From: Gordonia polyisoprenivorans NBRC 16320 = JCM 10675
Lineage (GTDB): Bacteria; Actinomycetota; Actinomycetes; Mycobacteriales; Mycobacteriaceae
Direction: 5' to 3'
Assembly (NCBI RefSeq): GCF_000241325.1
Contig: NZ_BAEI01000077.1
Coordinates: forward strand, 124,001-188,000
DNA length: 64,000 nucleotides
Part shown: in pieces, positions 17,603-26,328 of the stretch
Layout: the number at the start of each line of letters is the position of its first letter
Position numbering within the stretch: position 1 is the stretch's first letter
Translations under genes and position numbers: made by a program
Notes under the pieces: generated by a model
Database searches by the model: none
What the model saw: the letters and a program-made list of their open reading frames with translations, nothing else
Told to the model about the DNA's origin: nothing

Positions 17603-18640
17603 TCAGGCCTCGCCGCGCTCCCACTGCTCGACGAGCTCGGTCTGCGCCTCGTCGGTCAGCAGGCCGTACAGCTTGAGTCGGGCCATGCCGCCGTCGGGAT
17701 AGACATCGATGCGCGCCTCGGTCATCGGGCGGTCGAGATCGATGACGAACCGGTGACGGGTGTCGGGCTGTAAGTCGGTGCGGCCCAACACCTCGAACCA
17801 CTCGCCGTCCTCGCCATCGCGGCCGCGGACCATCGCCGCGCCGGGCGCGTTGCCCAGGAAGTAGCTGGTGTCGAGTTCGACGAGACTCACCCGGCCCTGC
17901 CCGGCCAGGCGCACCTGCACCCAGTCGTTGCCGTCGTCGCGCCGACGCGAGGTCTCCCACCCCTCGCCCATGTGCCGTGCACGGCCGGGCATGAGCAAAT
18001 TGTTGGGCGAGCTGTAGAACATGTTGGAGCAGGCCGTGATCAGGCCACCGTTCTCCAGCGCGGCCAGATCGAAATGGCCGTAACGGAAGAAGTGCGGGTT
18101 GGGTACGCCGCGCCCGTGCACCCGGAATCGGGCCACACCGCCGTCGGGATGCATCGTCAGACGCACGTGGGTGAAGCGGTCCTTCGCATCGACCCGGAAC
18201 GGGTTGCGGGTGTCGCCGTCGACGGGGCTCTTCTCGACGATGGTGACCCACTCGGTATCGGTCAGCAGCTCGTCGACGGAGACGACGCCCTCCTTGGCGG
18301 CGGCCTCGACGGAGATGAACGGCGGATAGTTGCCCTTGAACCACGCGGTGTCGACGACGACGCCGTAGATGACACCCGGCGCGCCGAGCCGGACGATCGC
18401 CTGATCGACTCCCGCCTCCCGCCTCCGTCGTGTCTCCCAGCCGTCGTAGATCTGACCCTTGTGACCGAACGTCGCGGGCTGATACTGCGCCGGGGGTGTC
18501 TTGATCAGGTTCTGTGCCTCGGCGAAGAGGTCGTCGTTGGTCCACACGACGGCGCCGCCCAGGTCCCGTAAGGCCAGGTCAGGCATGGACGTGAAGTGCG
18601 GACGGTTACCCGATGACGTCGGTGGGGGTACAGGGGTCAC
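17603..18640 (-). CDS. alc: Allantoicase
   Basis: Hydrolyses allantoate to ureidoglycolate and urea in purine (ureide) breakdown. The 345-residue product shows the duplicated allantoicase domain: GGAVVWTNDDLFAEAQNLI, YDGWETRRRRE, VVDTAWFKGN and PDGGVARFRVHGRG in the first half, then GEGWETSRRRDDGNDWVQVRL, LDTSYFLGN and DVYPDGGMARLKLYG in the second. GTG 18640 is preferred: TAGGAT lies 8 nt upstream (leaderless) and the FTSMPDLALRDLGG N terminus is then kept whole; ATG 18586 would cut into it. No other ureide gene is nearby, and a MarR gene diverges from it. Confidence 0.92.
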   Translation of the reverse strand: MTPVPPPTSSGNRPHFTSMPDLALRDLGGAVVWTNDDLFAEAQNLIKTPPAQYQPATFGHKGQIYDGWETRRRREAGVDQAIVRLGAPGVIYGVVVDTAWFKGNYPPFISVEAAAKEGVVSVDELLTDTEWVTIVEKSPVDGDTRNPFRVDAKDRFTHVRLTMHPDGGVARFRVHGRGVPNPHFFRYGHFDLAALENGGLITACSNMFYSSPNNLLMPGRARHMGEGWETSRRRDDGNDWVQVRLAGQGRVSLVELDTSYFLGNAPGAAMVRGRDGEDGEWFEVLGRTDLQPDTRHRFVIDLDRPMTEARIDVYPDGGMARLKLYGLLTDEAQTELVEQWERGEA

Positions 18641-18700
18641 GACCGTCGATCCTAATGGGATTTGCCACGACGACGAACTCGAGCGCATACTTGCGGCCGC

Positions 18701-18731
18701 CAACTACATGTAGCCAACAACTAGTTGTAGT
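18701..18731. promoter_or_regulatory. Tandem palindromic operator for the MarR regulator
   Basis: Two adjacent palindromes, CTACATGTAG (18704-18713) and ACAACTAGTTGT (18717-18728), sit inside an imperfect direct repeat of CAACTA-nnn-GTAG spaced about 16 bp. They lie 45-70 bp before the MarR start and are the obvious binding site for autorepression of the marR-MFS unit. The site also lies upstream of the divergent allantoicase gene, which might be co-regulated. Confidence 0.65.
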
Positions 18732-18772
18732 CGGCAAGGAAATCGGACATCGTCATCGATCGGGGGATCGGC

Positions 18773-19303
18773 ATGCTCGGAGATCGCGACATCGATCAGC
18801 TCTTCGACACACTCGCGCGTTACATCCGTATCCGCGACCGCGCGGTCCACACGACCTTCCGTACGCCCGACGGTGAGTTCGAGACGGCGGCCTTCAAGGG
18901 CCTGTTCCATCTGGCCAAACGCCCGATGCGCTCGCGAGAGCTGGCCGCGGAACTCGGCGCCGATCCGTCGACGGTCAGCAGGCACGTCAGTCAACTCGTC
19001 GACCTCGGGCTCATCCGACGCGAAGCCGACCCGCACGACGGGCGCGCGACGCTGCTCGTCGTCACCGACGCCGGACGTGACCGCGTCGAGTCGATGCGCG
19101 CGGGCCGCCGCTCGGCGGTGAACTCCGCGATGAGCGAGTGGTCTGCCGACGAAATGGCGACCCTGGTAACCCTTCTCACCCGCTTCGTCGACGCCGCCGA
19201 GACCCTGGTCCCGCCCGCGTGCGAACGCCGGCCATCCGAGACGGCACCGGCGTCCGAATCACCACGTATCCCCCCAGCCCCTACGACCACGAGGAACTCA
19301 TGA
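18773..19303 (+). CDS. MarR-family transcriptional regulator
   Basis: A 176-residue winged-helix regulator. The DNA-reading part is RELAAELGADPSTVSRHVSQLVDLGLIRRE (about residues 46-75) followed by the wing DPHDGRATLLVVTDAG. It should bind the tandem palindromes just upstream and repress the exporter gene with which it overlaps by 4 bp (ATGA), with an aromatic or drug-like ligand relieving repression; ligand identity is inference. The C terminus (about 35 residues) is Pro/Thr-rich and probably disordered. Confidence 0.88.
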   Translation: MLGDRDIDQLFDTLARYIRIRDRAVHTTFRTPDGEFETAAFKGLFHLAKRPMRSRELAAELGADPSTVSRHVSQLVDLGLIRREADPHDGRATLLVVTDAGRDRVESMRAGRRSAVNSAMSEWSADEMATLVTLLTRFVDAAETLVPPACERRPSETAPASESPRIPPAPTTTRNS

Positions 19304-21012
19304 CCAACGACAACGTCACCACCTCTGCGGTGAGTCCCCCGGAGGAGCACGCCGGAGCGGGACTCTCGCACCGGCAGATCCTGACGGTGCTGACCGGCCT
19401 GATGCTCGGCATGTTCCTCGCGGCGCTCGACCAGACGATCGTCTCGACCGCGATCCGCACGATCGCCGACGATCTGCAGGGCTACGACATGCAGGCCTGG
19501 GTCACGACGGCCTACCTGGTCACCTCGACCATCGTCACACCGCTCTACGGCAAGCTCTCCGACCTCTACGGGCGTAAGCCGTTCTTCCTGCTGGCCATCT
19601 CGATCTTCGTGATCGGTTCGCTGGCCTGCAGTATGGCGACCTCGATGTACGAGCTCGCCGCGTTCCGCGCCTTCCAGGGTCTCGGTGCCGGCGGCCTGTT
19701 CACCTTGGCGCTGACGACCATCGGCGATATCGTCCCGCCCCGCGAACGTGCCAAGTACCAGGGCTACTTCCTGGCCGTGTTCGGTACCTCCAGTGTGCTG
19801 GGACCGGTGCTCGGCGGACTGTTCGCCGGGCAGTCCTCGATCCTCTGGGTCTCCGGGTGGCGCTGGGTGTTCCTGGTCAATGTGCCGATCGGCATCCTCG
19901 CCCTCGCCGTGGTCTACCGGGTCCTCAACTACGACCAGAACAAGGGCGTCGGTGGCCGCACCGACTACTGGGGTGCCACCGCGCTGGCGGTGACCGTCGC
20001 ACCGCTGCTGATCGTCGCCGAACAGGGCCGCGAATGGGGATGGCTGTCGGGCTGGTCCTGGCTGTGCTACATCGTCGGCGCGGTCGGGCTCGCGGTGTTC
20101 GTGTTCATCGAGCACCTGATGGGCGATGACGCGTTGATCCCGTTGCGCGTCTTCAAGAATCGCGTCTTCGCGCAGGGCATCGTCGTCTCGATGGTCGTCG
20201 GCGCGGTGATGTTCGGCGGCATCTCGATGCTGCCGCAGTACTTCCAGGTGCTGCGCGGGTCGAGCCCGATGGTCGCGGGCCTGCAGATGCTGCCGATGGT
20301 GCTCGGGCTGATGACCGGGTCGGTGCTGTCGGGTCAGCTGATCTCGCGGACCGGACGGTACAAGATCTTCACCATCCTGGGTTCGGTCCTGATCACGGTG
20401 ATGATGTTCATGCTGCACACGGTCGGACTGTCGACGCCGGTGTGGCTGGTCATGATCTACGCGTTCTTCCTCGGCTTCGGGCTCGGTAACCTCATGCAGC
20501 CGATCACCCTGGCCATGCAGAACATCCTGCCGCCCAAGGACATGGGACTGTCGACGGGTACCGCGACCTTCTTCCGGCAGATCGGTGCGACGCTCGGTGT
20601 GGCCGTGTTCTTCTCGATGCTGTTCAGCTTGATGGGCCCCAACATCAAGGACGAGATGGTCACCGCGGCGGCGGCTCCGCAGTACCGCACCGCGGTGATG
20701 ACCGCCGCGTCGAGTCCGGACCCGCAGGTCAGCGGATTCGCCAAGGGTCTCATCAGTGCGGCGCAGAATCCGGGTGCCGGGGGTGGCTCGGCATCGGAGA
20801 GCGTGATGTCGGATACCTCGGTGATCAGCAAGCTCCCCACCGAGCTGGCCCAACCGATCAAACAGGGCTTCGCCAACTCGATGGACCGCGTGTTCCTGAC
20901 GGTCTCGATCATCTCGTTGCTCGCGATCATAGGCACCGTCACGTGGAAGGAATTGCCGCTGCGCAGGGGTAAACCGCTCGGCGACCCGGAGTCGACCGGC
21001 CCCGCGCAGTAG
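19300..21012 (+). CDS. DHA2-type MFS multidrug exporter (EmrB/QacA family)
   Basis: A 570-residue proton-coupled exporter with 14 predicted spans. Family motifs: LDQTIVSTAIRTIADDL in span 1, GKLSDLYGRKPFFL (motif A) and the span-5 motif C-like GPVLGGLFA. The region around 450-510 is a larger periplasmic loop before the last span, a common EmrB trait. The ATG overlaps the MarR stop, so regulator and transporter are translated together. It ends at a strong bidirectional terminator. Substrates cannot be told from the sequence. Confidence 0.9.
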   Translation: MTNDNVTTSAVSPPEEHAGAGLSHRQILTVLTGLMLGMFLAALDQTIVSTAIRTIADDLQGYDMQAWVTTAYLVTSTIVTPLYGKLSDLYGRKPFFLLAISIFVIGSLACSMATSMYELAAFRAFQGLGAGGLFTLALTTIGDIVPPRERAKYQGYFLAVFGTSSVLGPVLGGLFAGQSSILWVSGWRWVFLVNVPIGILALAVVYRVLNYDQNKGVGGRTDYWGATALAVTVAPLLIVAEQGREWGWLSGWSWLCYIVGAVGLAVFVFIEHLMGDDALIPLRVFKNRVFAQGIVVSMVVGAVMFGGISMLPQYFQVLRGSSPMVAGLQMLPMVLGLMTGSVLSGQLISRTGRYKIFTILGSVLITVMMFMLHTVGLSTPVWLVMIYAFFLGFGLGNLMQPITLAMQNILPPKDMGLSTGTATFFRQIGATLGVAVFFSMLFSLMGPNIKDEMVTAAAAPQYRTAVMTAASSPDPQVSGFAKGLISAAQNPGAGGGSASESVMSDTSVISKLPTELAQPIKQGFANSMDRVFLTVSIISLLAIIGTVTWKELPLRRGKPLGDPESTGPAQ

Positions 21013-21041
21013 ACACCGGCTCGGCCCCCGGCGTGAGAAGA

Positions 21042-21080
21042 AACGGCGCCCGCCCCCGCGATCGGGGGACGGGCGCCGTT
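21042..21080. terminator. Bidirectional hairpin terminator
   Basis: AACGGCGCCCG-CCCCC pairs with GGGGG-A-CGGGCGCCGTT across a short loop, with A-rich and T-containing flanks. It lies between the exporter stop and the convergent ppa gene and would serve both. Confidence 0.85.
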
Positions 21081-21100
21081 CTCGTGCTCGAAAGCCAGCG

Positions 21101-21613
21101 TCAGCCGCGCGAGGGCTCGTTGGCGTCGTGTGGCTGCTTCTCGAGACGCTCGATGGCCTCCTGCGCCACCTTCTCCGCCTCGGCGGTACCAACCCAACCA
21201 CCCGGGTTCACGTGCTTGCCGGGCTCGAGGTCCTTGTAGTGCTCGAAGAAGTGCGCGATCGCCTTGAGCTCGTACTCGGGGACGTCACCGATGTCCTGGA
21301 TGTGATCCCAGCGCACGTCCTTGGCCGGGACGCACAGCAGCTTGTCGTCACCACCGGCCTCGTCGGTCATGGTGTACATGCCGACGATCCGGGCCCGGAC
21401 GATCACACCGGGGTACACCGACTCCGGCAGCAGGACGAGGGCGTCGAGCGGGTCGCCGTCCTCGCCGAGCGTGTTGTCGATGTAGCCGTAATCGGCGGGG
21501 TAACCGAACGCGGTGTAGAGGTAGCGGTCGAGATAGATCTTGCCCGTCTCGTGGTCCACCTCGTACTTGTTGCGGCTTCCCTTGGGGATCTCGATGGTCA
21601 CATCGAATTCCAC
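21101..21613 (-). CDS. ppa: Inorganic pyrophosphatase
   Basis: Soluble Family-I enzyme hydrolysing pyrophosphate to phosphate, pulling biosynthetic reactions forward. The 170-residue product has the signature DGDPLDALVL with its metal-binding Asp residues, plus IEIPKGSRNKYEVDHETG and KDLEPGKHV, all standard. Start GTG 21613 (MEFDVTIEIP) has AAGGAGG six nt upstream. Divergent from dacB across 159 bp, as in M. tuberculosis (Rv3628/Rv3627c). Confidence 0.97.
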   Translation of the reverse strand: MEFDVTIEIPKGSRNKYEVDHETGKIYLDRYLYTAFGYPADYGYIDNTLGEDGDPLDALVLLPESVYPGVIVRARIVGMYTMTDEAGGDDKLLCVPAKDVRWDHIQDIGDVPEYELKAIAHFFEHYKDLEPGKHVNPGGWVGTAEAEKVAQEAIERLEKQPHDANEPSRG

Positions 21614-21772
21614 GCGTCCTCCTTGATCGTGGCACTGTCGTTGGGGTGAGCGCGGCCGCCGCTGCCCGAAACGCCGGATGCAGGTATCGGCTCATCGTGC
21701 GAGTCGGCGGCGCGAATCGCCTCAACGATACTGTTAGGTCCACATGAAGGAACGTCGAGACCCGGAGGTTGT

Positions 21773-23200
21773 GTGGGTGCACATCACGGAAGCGCCGCGG
21801 TGAACCGGCCGCGGACGCGTCGTCGGCGCCTCATCTGGTCGTTGCTCTCGATCGCTCTGGTCGCCGTCATCGCGGTCGGCGGGGTGTTCACCTACCTGCA
21901 GCTGACCAAACCCGACCCACTTCCGCCGGGCACCCCCGACCGGCCCGCGCCGATCGCCTTCACGCCCGCCATCGACCCGGTGTCGGCGACCGCGCCCGAA
22001 CCGACCCCGGCCGGGGTCCAGCGAGCCATCGCCGCGTCGCTCAAAGCGCCCGCACTGGGCACCCTCACCGGCCAGATCAGCGACGCGCTGACCGGGACGG
22101 TGCTGTGGTCGCAGGGCGCCGACCAGCCGCGCACCCCGGCGTCGAACGCGAAAATCCTCACCGCGGCGGCGGTGCTGCTCGCCCTGCCCCACGATCAGCG
22201 CATCACCACCACCGTGCTCGCCGGGCCCGACGGGCAGATCATCCTCAAGGGCGCGGGGGACCCGACGCTCAGCGCCCAGCCGCCCGGGGTCGACACCTTC
22301 TACACCAACCCGGCCCGGATCTCGCAGCTCGCCGACCAGATCAAGAACTCCGGGGTCGACGTGCGGTCGGTGGCCGTGGACGTCAGCGCGTACACGGGAC
22401 CGTCGATGGACCCGACGTGGGATCGCGCCGACATCGCCGGCGGCGACATCACCCCGATCCAGCCGCTCATGATCGACGGCGGCCGCACCGCGCGACCGCT
22501 CGACGAGTACTCGCCGCGCGTCGCCGACCCGGCGGTCGCCGCAGGCAAGGCGCTCGCCACGGCCCTCGGGGTGTCGACCGACGTCACCGAGACGACCGCG
22601 CCGGCGGGTGCGCAGACCCTCGCGAAGGTGTCCTCGGCCCCGTTGCTCACCCGCGTCGACGACATGAACCGCTTCTCCGACAACGTGATGGCCGAGGCGC
22701 TATCCATCGAGTTGTCGGTGTCCCAGGGTGGTCCGGCCACCTTGTCCGGAGGCGCCGCAGCGGTGGTGAAAACGTTGCGGGACAACGGTTTCGACACCTC
22801 CGGGGTGACCCTGCACGATTCGTCGGGGCTCTCGTATCAGAACAAGATCCCGGCCGCATTCCTCGACACCCTGATGGGCGCCATCAGCGGTCCCGACGAT
22901 TCGAACAGCCCCAGTGGTGCCCGCAACGCCAAACTACGCCCGATCCTCGAGGGCCTGCCGATCGCCGGTGGCACCGGGACCCTCGCCGACCGCTTCGACG
23001 AACCGGACAACCCGGCAGCGGGCTGGGTGCGGGCCAAGACCGGAACTCTGACCGGCGTCAGTTCGTTGACCGGCATAGTGCAAACCGTCGATGGGCGGGT
23101 GTTGTCGTTCGCGTTGATGTCGGGGGGAACCTCCCCGGCCGACGCCCGCCCGGCACTCGACGCCATCCCCGGCGACCTGAGGGAGTGCGGATGTCGATAG
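21773..23200 (+). CDS. dacB: D-alanyl-D-alanine carboxypeptidase/endopeptidase (PBP4/DacB type)
   Basis: Low-molecular-weight penicillin-binding protein trimming peptidoglycan cross-links outside the membrane. The 475-residue product has one N-terminal span (residues about 19-42), then the S13 catalytic motifs: SNAK (SxxK) after TPA, SDN in NRFSDNVMAE, and KTGTL near the C terminus. GTG 21773 has GGAGG four nt upstream; GTG 21800 is an alternative that keeps the basic n-region. A TACTGT -10-like hexamer lies at about 21729. The stop overlaps the next gene start by 10 bp. Rv3627c is the M. tuberculosis counterpart by order and motifs. Confidence 0.93.
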   Translation: MGAHHGSAAVNRPRTRRRRLIWSLLSIALVAVIAVGGVFTYLQLTKPDPLPPGTPDRPAPIAFTPAIDPVSATAPEPTPAGVQRAIAASLKAPALGTLTGQISDALTGTVLWSQGADQPRTPASNAKILTAAAVLLALPHDQRITTTVLAGPDGQIILKGAGDPTLSAQPPGVDTFYTNPARISQLADQIKNSGVDVRSVAVDVSAYTGPSMDPTWDRADIAGGDITPIQPLMIDGGRTARPLDEYSPRVADPAVAAGKALATALGVSTDVTETTAPAGAQTLAKVSSAPLLTRVDDMNRFSDNVMAEALSIELSVSQGGPATLSGGAAAVVKTLRDNGFDTSGVTLHDSSGLSYQNKIPAAFLDTLMGAISGPDDSNSPSGARNAKLRPILEGLPIAGGTGTLADRFDEPDNPAAGWVRAKTGTLTGVSSLTGIVQTVDGRVLSFALMSGGTSPADARPALDAIPGDLRECGCR

Positions 23201-24267
23201 ATCACGCAGACCACGATCTGGAGTCGGTCGGCGCCAAGATCGACTGGGGCCTCGCGTCCACGGTGGGTAAGAAACTCTCGCGGCCCGGCCCGAAGATGAC
23301 CGACTACACGCGGATGGCCGCCCGGGTCGAACTCGCCGACGCCGCGGTGCGCGCCGAGGCGCCGGTCCGCGAGGTCACCGGTCTCGCCGACGGCCTCGCG
23401 GTGCCCGCGGCACGCGTGCTCGAACGCGACGAATGGATCGACGCCGCAGGGCAATCCATGCGATCGATGCTCTCGGGGCCAGGTGGCGCCGACGACTCAC
23501 CCGGTCTGAGCGGGCGCATCGGCGGGCTGCAGGCCTCGGGTCTGCTGGCCTTCCTCTCCACCGCGATCCTCGGACAGTACGACCCGTTCTCGCCGCCGGA
23601 GGAGTCGGTATCGGGGACCGCCGACGACCCGGGTGTGTTGATGCTGGTGCTGCCCAACATCGTCGGCGTCGAGCGGACGCTGAAGGTGGTCCCGTCGGAC
23701 TTCCGGCTCTGGGTGTGTCTGCACGAGGTGACCCACCGGGTGCAGTTCTCGGCCAACCCGTGGTTGCGGCAGTACATGCTCGACAACATCGAGGTGCTGA
23801 CCTCCGACGCCGGCGAGTCGATCTCCGACGTCGTCGAACGCATCACCGGCGCGCTCAAGGGCGGCAAGCCCCGGGAGAAGGGCGTGATCGGTGCGATGCA
23901 GTTGCTGCAGACGCCCGAACAGTACGACGCCTTCAATCGGATGCTGATGCTCGGCACCCTGCTCGAAGGCCACGCCGATCACGTGATGGACGCCGTCGGC
24001 CCGGCGCAGGTACCCACCGTGGCGTCGATCCGCGCGGCGTTCGACAAGCGGCGCACGGGACCGAAGAATCCGGTGCAACGCATCATCCGTGCCCTCATCG
24101 GTATGGATGCCAAACTGGCCCAATACATTCGGGGTAAGGCATTCGTCGACGAGGTGGTCTCGACGGTGGGCATGGAGTGCTTCAACACGATCTGGACCTC
24201 GCCGGAGACGATGCCGCTGCCCGCCGAGATCGACGAACCGGCGAAATGGATAGCGCGGGTGCTCTGA
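23191..24267 (+). CDS. DUF2342 zincin-like metallopeptidase ('coenzyme F420 biosynthesis-associated')
   Basis: A 358-residue cytosolic protein with a zinc-protease-like HEVTHRVQF motif (residues about 180-188) and a downstream LLEGHADHVMDAVG segment that would supply the third ligand. The family (Rv3626c) is annotated as F420-biosynthesis-associated by co-occurrence only; neither substrate nor protease activity is established as far as I know. The ATG at 23191 overlaps dacB and its own end overlaps tilS by 22 bp, so the three genes form one operon. A much longer frame upstream is a shadow of dacB. Confidence 0.85.
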   Translation: MSIDHADHDLESVGAKIDWGLASTVGKKLSRPGPKMTDYTRMAARVELADAAVRAEAPVREVTGLADGLAVPAARVLERDEWIDAAGQSMRSMLSGPGGADDSPGLSGRIGGLQASGLLAFLSTAILGQYDPFSPPEESVSGTADDPGVLMLVLPNIVGVERTLKVVPSDFRLWVCLHEVTHRVQFSANPWLRQYMLDNIEVLTSDAGESISDVVERITGALKGGKPREKGVIGAMQLLQTPEQYDAFNRMLMLGTLLEGHADHVMDAVGPAQVPTVASIRAAFDKRRTGPKNPVQRIIRALIGMDAKLAQYIRGKAFVDEVVSTVGMECFNTIWTSPETMPLPAEIDEPAKWIARVL

Positions 24268-25196
24268 CCCGGGCGGTCGAGCGATTCGCCGCCGACCACC
24301 TCGACGGCCACCGGCAGGTCTGCGTCGGACTCTCCGGCGGTCCGGATTCGCTGGCGCTGACCGCGGCCGCCGTGCGCGCCGGGTTCGAGGTTCGTGCGCT
24401 CGTCGTCGATCACCGGCTCCAGCATGGGTCGGCGCATGTCGCCGACGCCGCGGCCGTGGCGGCGCGCGGGCTCGGTGCCCGCGCGCAGCTGATCGAGGTG
24501 AGTGTCGGCACCGCGGGTGGGATGGAGGCAGCGGCCCGGACGGCCCGCTACGCGGCACTCGAGGAGGCCCGGGACGGATGGCCGGTGCTGCTCGGCCACA
24601 CCGCCGACGATCAGGCCGAGACAGTTCTGCTCGGACTGGCACGCGGCTCGGGCGCGCGTTCGATCGCCGGGATGCGGGCGTGGTCGGCGCCGTGGGGAAG
24701 GCCCTTCCTGGGTGTCCGGCGTGCGCAGACCGTCGGTGCCTGCACCGAACTCGGGCTGGCTCCACATGCCGACGCGCACAACCGTGATCCCCGGTTCACC
24801 CGGGTGCGTCTGCGTTCGGAGGTCCTGCCGCTGCTCGACGACGTCGTCCACGGCGGTGTCGTCGAGGCGCTGTGCCGCACGGCCGATGCGTTACGCGCCG
24901 ACACCGACGCCCTCGACGCGCTCGCCGAGGAGTATCACCGTGCCGCCCGCACCGACGCGGGCCTGGCGATCGAGCGGGTGCGAGATCTCGCCGCCGCGGT
25001 GCGGACCAGGGTGATCCGGCGGTGGCTTCTCGACGTCGGGGCCACCGAGCCGACGAGCCGGGTGATCGGTGCCGTGGACGCGTTGGTCGTCGATTGGCAC
25101 GGTCAGGGCGGTGTCGCCGTCGGCGGCGATGGCGGGTCCCGACGTGAGGTCGCCCGGGTCGGCGACGTACTCACGGTGCGGGACTCACCGCGCTGA
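24246..25196 (+). CDS. tilS: tRNA(Ile)-lysidine synthetase
   Basis: Modifies C34 of the CAU-anticodon tRNA-Ile to lysidine so it reads AUA; essential for decoding fidelity. The 316-residue product has the PP-loop SGGPDSLAL near residue 30, then VVDHRLQHGSA and the LGHTADDQAETVLLGLARGSG segment typical of TilS. The C-terminal accessory domain is short, as in mycobacteria. ATG 24246 lies inside the DUF2342 3' end, indicating coupling. The gene ends just before a hairpin shared with a convergent secreted-protein gene. Confidence 0.95.
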   Translation: MDSAGALTRAVERFAADHLDGHRQVCVGLSGGPDSLALTAAAVRAGFEVRALVVDHRLQHGSAHVADAAAVAARGLGARAQLIEVSVGTAGGMEAAARTARYAALEEARDGWPVLLGHTADDQAETVLLGLARGSGARSIAGMRAWSAPWGRPFLGVRRAQTVGACTELGLAPHADAHNRDPRFTRVRLRSEVLPLLDDVVHGGVVEALCRTADALRADTDALDALAEEYHRAARTDAGLAIERVRDLAAAVRTRVIRRWLLDVGATEPTSRVIGAVDALVVDWHGQGGVAVGGDGGSRREVARVGDVLTVRDSPR

Positions 25197-25223
25197 CGTC
25201 GCCGGACCCGGGCGTGCGGGGTT

Positions 25224-25254
25224 GGACCGGCTCACTTCTGGGGTGAGCTGGTCC
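25224..25254. terminator. 12-bp stem hairpin between convergent genes
   Basis: GGACCGGCTCAC (25224-25235) pairs with GTGAGCTGGTCC (25243-25254) over 12 positions with one G-T wobble and a 7-nt loop. It spans the stop codon of the minus-strand gene and lies 28 bp after tilS. No T run follows. Confidence 0.6.
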
Positions 25255-25978
25255 GGGGTGGGACGAACGGGGAGTTGATGGTCTGCAGGTACTGGATTCC
25301 CGCGACGACGAGGGTGCCGCCACCGCCGACGATCGTGCCCGCGACACCGCCGAGACCCGCTGCGGGGACGACGGCCACCAGGCAGCCGATGACCGCGGCG
25401 GCCAGTCCGATCGCGCAACCGATGACGCCGCCGACGATCGCGCCGATGATGGTGCCCACCAGTGTCCCGATCGTGGTGCCTGCGCCGAGGATTTGCATGA
25501 ATTGCGCCAATGCCTGATTGTCGCGTTCCTGCCGGGTCGTCGGGGCGTCGACGAGTTGCTTTCCTGCGGCGGCGCGAACGGGTTCCACCAATTGTGGATC
25601 GATTGATCGTGAGTCGGCCACGCGGTGTGACGGAATGAGTGTCACCGAATTGCCGGAAATCTGCGCCGCAATCGGGTACTCCCGGTCCTCGAGGCGGTAG
25701 CTCAACGGCATTTGGAAAACCGCCGAACCGGCATTGTCGACGATTGCCAGAGAGTTCTGGCCACGCTTGAATGTGCCGTGTTGCAACGTCAGGGTGAGCG
25801 ACGTGCTGGTGCTCGACAGCGTGTAGCCCACCGGGGTCGGCGGCGCTGCATTGGCCGGGGTCCCACGCGAAATCAACACCAGTGCAAGGGAAATCGCGAC
25901 CAAGAGGATGATGCTGCGGTGCCGGGATCGGCCGCTCGGGCTCCTGTGGTCTGTCGGTGGTGGCGATGAGGTGTGCAT
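25232..25978 (-). CDS. Exported Gly-zipper-rich protein of unknown function
   Basis: A 248-residue protein with no family I can name. An N-terminal hydrophobic segment (IILLVAISLALVLISRG, residues about 24-41) followed by ANAAPP looks like a signal peptide with an AxA cut. A polar middle domain is followed, after residue 160, by two long Gly/Ala/Val/Ile stretches with repeated GxxxG spacing (GTLVGTIIGAIVGGVIG and later), like glycine-zipper membrane or pore segments. Start ATG 25978 puts the signal peptide near the N terminus; the frame stays open upstream but gains only Arg/Pro-rich sequence. Convergent with tilS, divergent from hpt. Confidence 0.65.
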   Translation of the reverse strand: MHTSSPPPTDHRSPSGRSRHRSIILLVAISLALVLISRGTPANAAPPTPVGYTLSSTSTSLTLTLQHGTFKRGQNSLAIVDNAGSAVFQMPLSYRLEDREYPIAAQISGNSVTLIPSHRVADSRSIDPQLVEPVRAAAGKQLVDAPTTRQERDNQALAQFMQILGAGTTIGTLVGTIIGAIVGGVIGCAIGLAAAVIGCLVAVVPAAGLGGVAGTIVGGGGTLVVAGIQYLQTINSPFVPPRTSSPQK

Positions 25979-26328
25979 GGGGTGTCCATTCGGCGGGTCG
26001 GTCCGATCCGGGCGACGAAGAATGCCGAGTGGGGCAAACGTGGACGTCATCGTCCGGGCGGAATGATGGAATCCGGACATTGCCGGGGCATGTCCGGGGT
26101 TTCGGTGCACAGGTTTTCTTACTGCTTTGGAGATTGTTCAACTTGAATGCGTCAGAAGTCCAAAAAATCGCGTGAGATGTGACCGCTGTGGCGTCGCGTT
26201 ATCGAGTTGTGATGTTATGTCGTCAAACGGCGGACAAAATGCACGCCCTTGCCTTTCTTCCTTGACGCCCGACGGCGCTCGCCGACGTCGGATCCATCCC
26301 GGTCGTCGGGCATGACAAGCTAGAGGCC
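25979..26328. other. 350-bp divergent intergenic region, partly AT-richer
   Basis: Divergent spacer between the exported protein and hpt. The stretch 26050-26250 is visibly richer in A/T than its surroundings, as expected for promoters; I see no gene in it. CAAGCT lies 7 nt before the hpt GTG without a ribosome site, suggesting a leaderless hpt message. Confidence 0.4.

Noticed and set aside
18991..21201. 736-residue minus-strand frame opposite the MFS exporter
   Set aside because: His/Arg/Asp-rich with no recognisable domain; mirrors the exporter codons.
21769..23190. Long N-terminal extension of the DUF2342 protein
   Set aside because: Arg/Pro-rich shadow of dacB; the ATG at 23191 has the family N terminus.
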